From: Candidatus Limosilactobacillus faecipullorum
Lineage (GTDB): Bacteria > Bacillota > Bacilli > Lactobacillales > Lactobacillaceae
Reading direction: 5' to 3'
Length of the DNA stretch: 64,000 nucleotides
NCBI GenBank assembly: GCA_019118465.1
Contig: DWYX01000026.1
Location: 1-64,000, forward strand
The notes beneath the pieces are model-generated. The model was not told the DNA's origin. It did not search any database and saw nothing but the letters and a program-made list of their open reading frames with translations. Made by a program: the position numbers and the translations under genes. This document shows positions 61,908-64,000 of the stretch, piece after piece. Every line of letters starts with the position of its first letter. Within the stretch, counting starts at the first letter, position 1.

Positions 61908-62323
61908 TAGTCTTTAAATTTTAAATTTAATTCTTCTTGGAGACTATCAATATTGGTTGTGGAACGGCGATTATCCTTGCCTTTTAAGTAGCCATCGATT
62001 AACTGGAAAATTTCGTAGCGGTCTTCGGTAGTTAAAACGGTATGGTTGAAACTAAGGTCGCGGCTAGAGAAAAAGAGCTTACCGAGGTCATAGTCATTAT
62101 GGTCGGATTTCCCGCTTAAATAATCCATGCTAACGTCGAAAAATTCCGCTAATTTACGGACTTCAACGTAGGAGGGGGTCCGAATTCCGCGCTCCCAATT
62201 GCCAATTTGCGAAACGGAGTTGGGCTTTTCATTCGGTCCCAAGTTTTTATTTAATTCATTAGCGAGTTCCCGCAAAGTAATTTTTTGCCCCCGGCGAAGG
62301 GCACGTAATCGTTCTGGAAACAT
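61907..62323 (-). CDS. XRE family HTH regulator
   Basis: LRALRRGQKITLRELANELN...SVSQIGNWERGIRTPSYVEVRKLAEFFDVSMDYLSG. Confidence 0.93.
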   Translation of the reverse strand: MFPERLRALRRGQKITLRELANELNKNLGPNEKPNSVSQIGNWERGIRTPSYVEVRKLAEFFDVSMDYLSGKSDHNDYDLGKLFFSSRDLSFNHTVLTTEDRYEIFQLIDGYLKGKDNRRSTTNIDSLQEELNLKFKD

Positions 62324-62441
62324 GTCGTCACATCCTTTACCTTATTATTTTAACATTAACAACCACGGAACGTGGAAAATATGCGAATTTTCTTAAATTA
62401 TGGTAAACTAACGAAAGTTTTGAGAGAAGGATTTTGAGGAA

Positions 62442-63404
62442 ATGGAAAAAACGAAGAAAACCCACCGGTGGTGGAAATGGCTACTCGGCCTAGTCGCGTT
62501 GTACGTCATCTTAAATTTGGCTGCCGGTGCTTACTTTTTTAATGTCGCCATGGTGCCAAGTCATAAGTCCTTTGTTAGTGACCCGAACCAAGCTTTGAAG
62601 AAAAGCGATCCGCTGTATCACCAGAAGCGTTGGTTTAAAATCGCTAAAAAGCAAACTTGGCACATCACTTCAGCCAGTGGCAATTACCGCTTGGTTGCCG
62701 ACTATATTCCGGCGGCCCAGCCAAGCAAGAAGAGTGTCTTAATTGCCCACGGTTTTATGCAAAATAAGGAAAGTATGGGGGCCTACGCTTACCTTTTCCA
62801 CCAACTGGGCTACAACGTCTTGATGCCCGATGCCCGGGCTCACGGCCAGAGCCAAGGGAAATACATTGGTTACGGTTGGCCCGAGCGTTTTGATGAACGC
62901 AAATGGATTAATCGATTAATTCAAAAGAACGGTCAAAAGAGTCAGATTGTGATGTTCGGCGTCAGCATGGGAGGGGCCACCACGATGATGACGAGTGGAA
63001 TCAAGCTCCCAAGTCAAGTGAAGGCCTTTATTGAAGACTGTGGTTATACTAGTCTTCAAGCCGAACTTGACTACGAAGCTGGCAACTTGTACCACATTCC
63101 TAATGGGGTTCGGCAGCCAATTGAATGGGCTTTGAGCGGTATTAACCGGATGAAGAACGGTTTTTTTACGCAAAGCGCCTCGTCCGTGGCTTCCCTGCAG
63201 CACAATCATCGACCAATGCTCTTTATTCATGGGGCCGAGGATACTTTTGTGCCCACCAAGATGGTTTACCAAAATTACGCTGCTACTAAAGGTCCCAAAC
63301 AACTTTGGGTGGTACCGAAGGCCAAGCACGCTTCATCTTATGATACGGCCCAGAAGGCTTATCAAAGCCATATCGCTAAGTTCTTAAATCAATACGTTAA
63401 ATAA
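62442..63404 (+). CDS. Alpha/beta hydrolase with N-terminal TM anchor
   Basis: IAHGFMQNKESMGAYAYLFHQLGYNVLMPDARAHGQS; FGVSMGGATTMM. Confidence 0.93.
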   Translation: MEKTKKTHRWWKWLLGLVALYVILNLAAGAYFFNVAMVPSHKSFVSDPNQALKKSDPLYHQKRWFKIAKKQTWHITSASGNYRLVADYIPAAQPSKKSVLIAHGFMQNKESMGAYAYLFHQLGYNVLMPDARAHGQSQGKYIGYGWPERFDERKWINRLIQKNGQKSQIVMFGVSMGGATTMMTSGIKLPSQVKAFIEDCGYTSLQAELDYEAGNLYHIPNGVRQPIEWALSGINRMKNGFFTQSASSVASLQHNHRPMLFIHGAEDTFVPTKMVYQNYAATKGPKQLWVVPKAKHASSYDTAQKAYQSHIAKFLNQYVK

Positions 63405-63431
63405 TTTCCCGGGAAATAGAAGGAGAAAATC

Positions 63432-63806
63432 ATGTTTGCTAAAAATACTTCTGTCATGTTATATGTTGATGATCTCGCCGCTGAATGTACTTTCTGGCGG
63501 GCCATTGGCTTCCAAATTATTACCGATGAATGTGATGGCCCGGTCCCATACTTTGCCATGAAGACGGCCCCCGAAGCGACCTTGACCTTGATTGTTTACG
63601 ACCGGGACTTTATTAAGAAGACTTCTCCAGAAGTCGTGGATAATCAACCAAGCATTCTCTTTGAAGTCGCCGATCTGCAAGCCGTTTACCAACGGATTAA
63701 GGAAGTTAGTGACTTGGTTTCGCCAATTAACAACGAGCCGTTCCCAAACTTTGCTTTTCAATCTCCGGCCGGGAACTTCTATGCGGTAAAGGAAGCTAAT
63801 AATTAA
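63432..63806 (+). CDS. VOC (glyoxalase/bleomycin resistance) family protein
   Basis: SVMLYVDDLAAECTFWRAIGFQI; C-terminal FAFQSPAGNFYAVKE. Confidence 0.85.
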   Translation: MFAKNTSVMLYVDDLAAECTFWRAIGFQIITDECDGPVPYFAMKTAPEATLTLIVYDRDFIKKTSPEVVDNQPSILFEVADLQAVYQRIKEVSDLVSPINNEPFPNFAFQSPAGNFYAVKEANN

Positions 63807-63813
63807 ATAAAGA

Positions 63814-63862
63814 TAGCGATCAGAGTTAGTTCGGTGTTCGAGCTTAACTTTGATCGCTTTTT
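63814..63862. terminator. Terminator
   Basis: agcgatcagagtta...taactttgatcgctttttt. Confidence 0.8.
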
Positions 63863-64000
63863 TGGTTTCAATGACCCGGTTTGTAAAATTGGTATTTCGG
63901 ATAAATTTGTCTAACTTTCCGTAACTTAACCTTATTAGCGGTGGATACCGATGATACTAAAACAGCCATGCCGGAAGTGGTGAAATTGACGTAAGCGAAT

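Noticed and set aside
1-64000. tRNA, rRNA, prophage, restriction-modification or CRISPR-Cas loci
   Set aside because: Looked for by eye on both strands; no convincing tRNA cloverleaf, rRNA, phage structural module, R-M pair or cas gene was found

Overview
This 64-kb window is chromosomal DNA from a heterofermentative Lactobacillaceae bacterium, probably Limosilactobacillus-like. That is inferred from the phosphoketolase, the gene content and the SRRP/SecA2 locus; no marker gene was available. Housekeeping and metabolic content includes a nucleoside hydrolase, a raffinose/melibiose locus (AraC, GPH-EIIA transporter, alpha-galactosidase), a T-box-led metQ-metN-metI operon, an M20 peptidase, an aminotransferase, a Nudix-thioesterase fusion, T-box-led nhaC, phosphoketolase, a feruloyl-esterase-like hydrolase, guaC, msrA, a two-component system, azlCD, and a mannose-family PTS operon with DUF956. 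Accessory content: (i) a left-end toxin-antitoxin/conflict cluster with three Hol-Tox/antisense-RNA copies in different decay states, a zeta-like toxin with a small upstream partner, and a primase-helicase-PLD 'TOTE-like' protein; (ii) a tandemly duplicated quorum-sensing/bacteriocin module (27.7-33.7 kb) with two unlisted or mis-started double-glycine-leader peptides, paralogous immunity-like proteins, two HK/LytTR-RR pairs (one RR frameshifted at a poly-A tract), a shared promoter architecture and a decayed exporter remnant; (iii) a complete accessory SecA2/SecY2 locus with a serine-rich LPXTG adhesin, damaged in asp3 and in a glycosyltransferase; (iv) a dispersed ~250-nt structured intergenic repeat family; (v) a 14-bp palindrome fused to stop codons of unrelated genes; (vi) an unclassified ~200-nt ncRNA candidate. 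All calls come from reading the sequence and the supplied ORF track; no database search was run.
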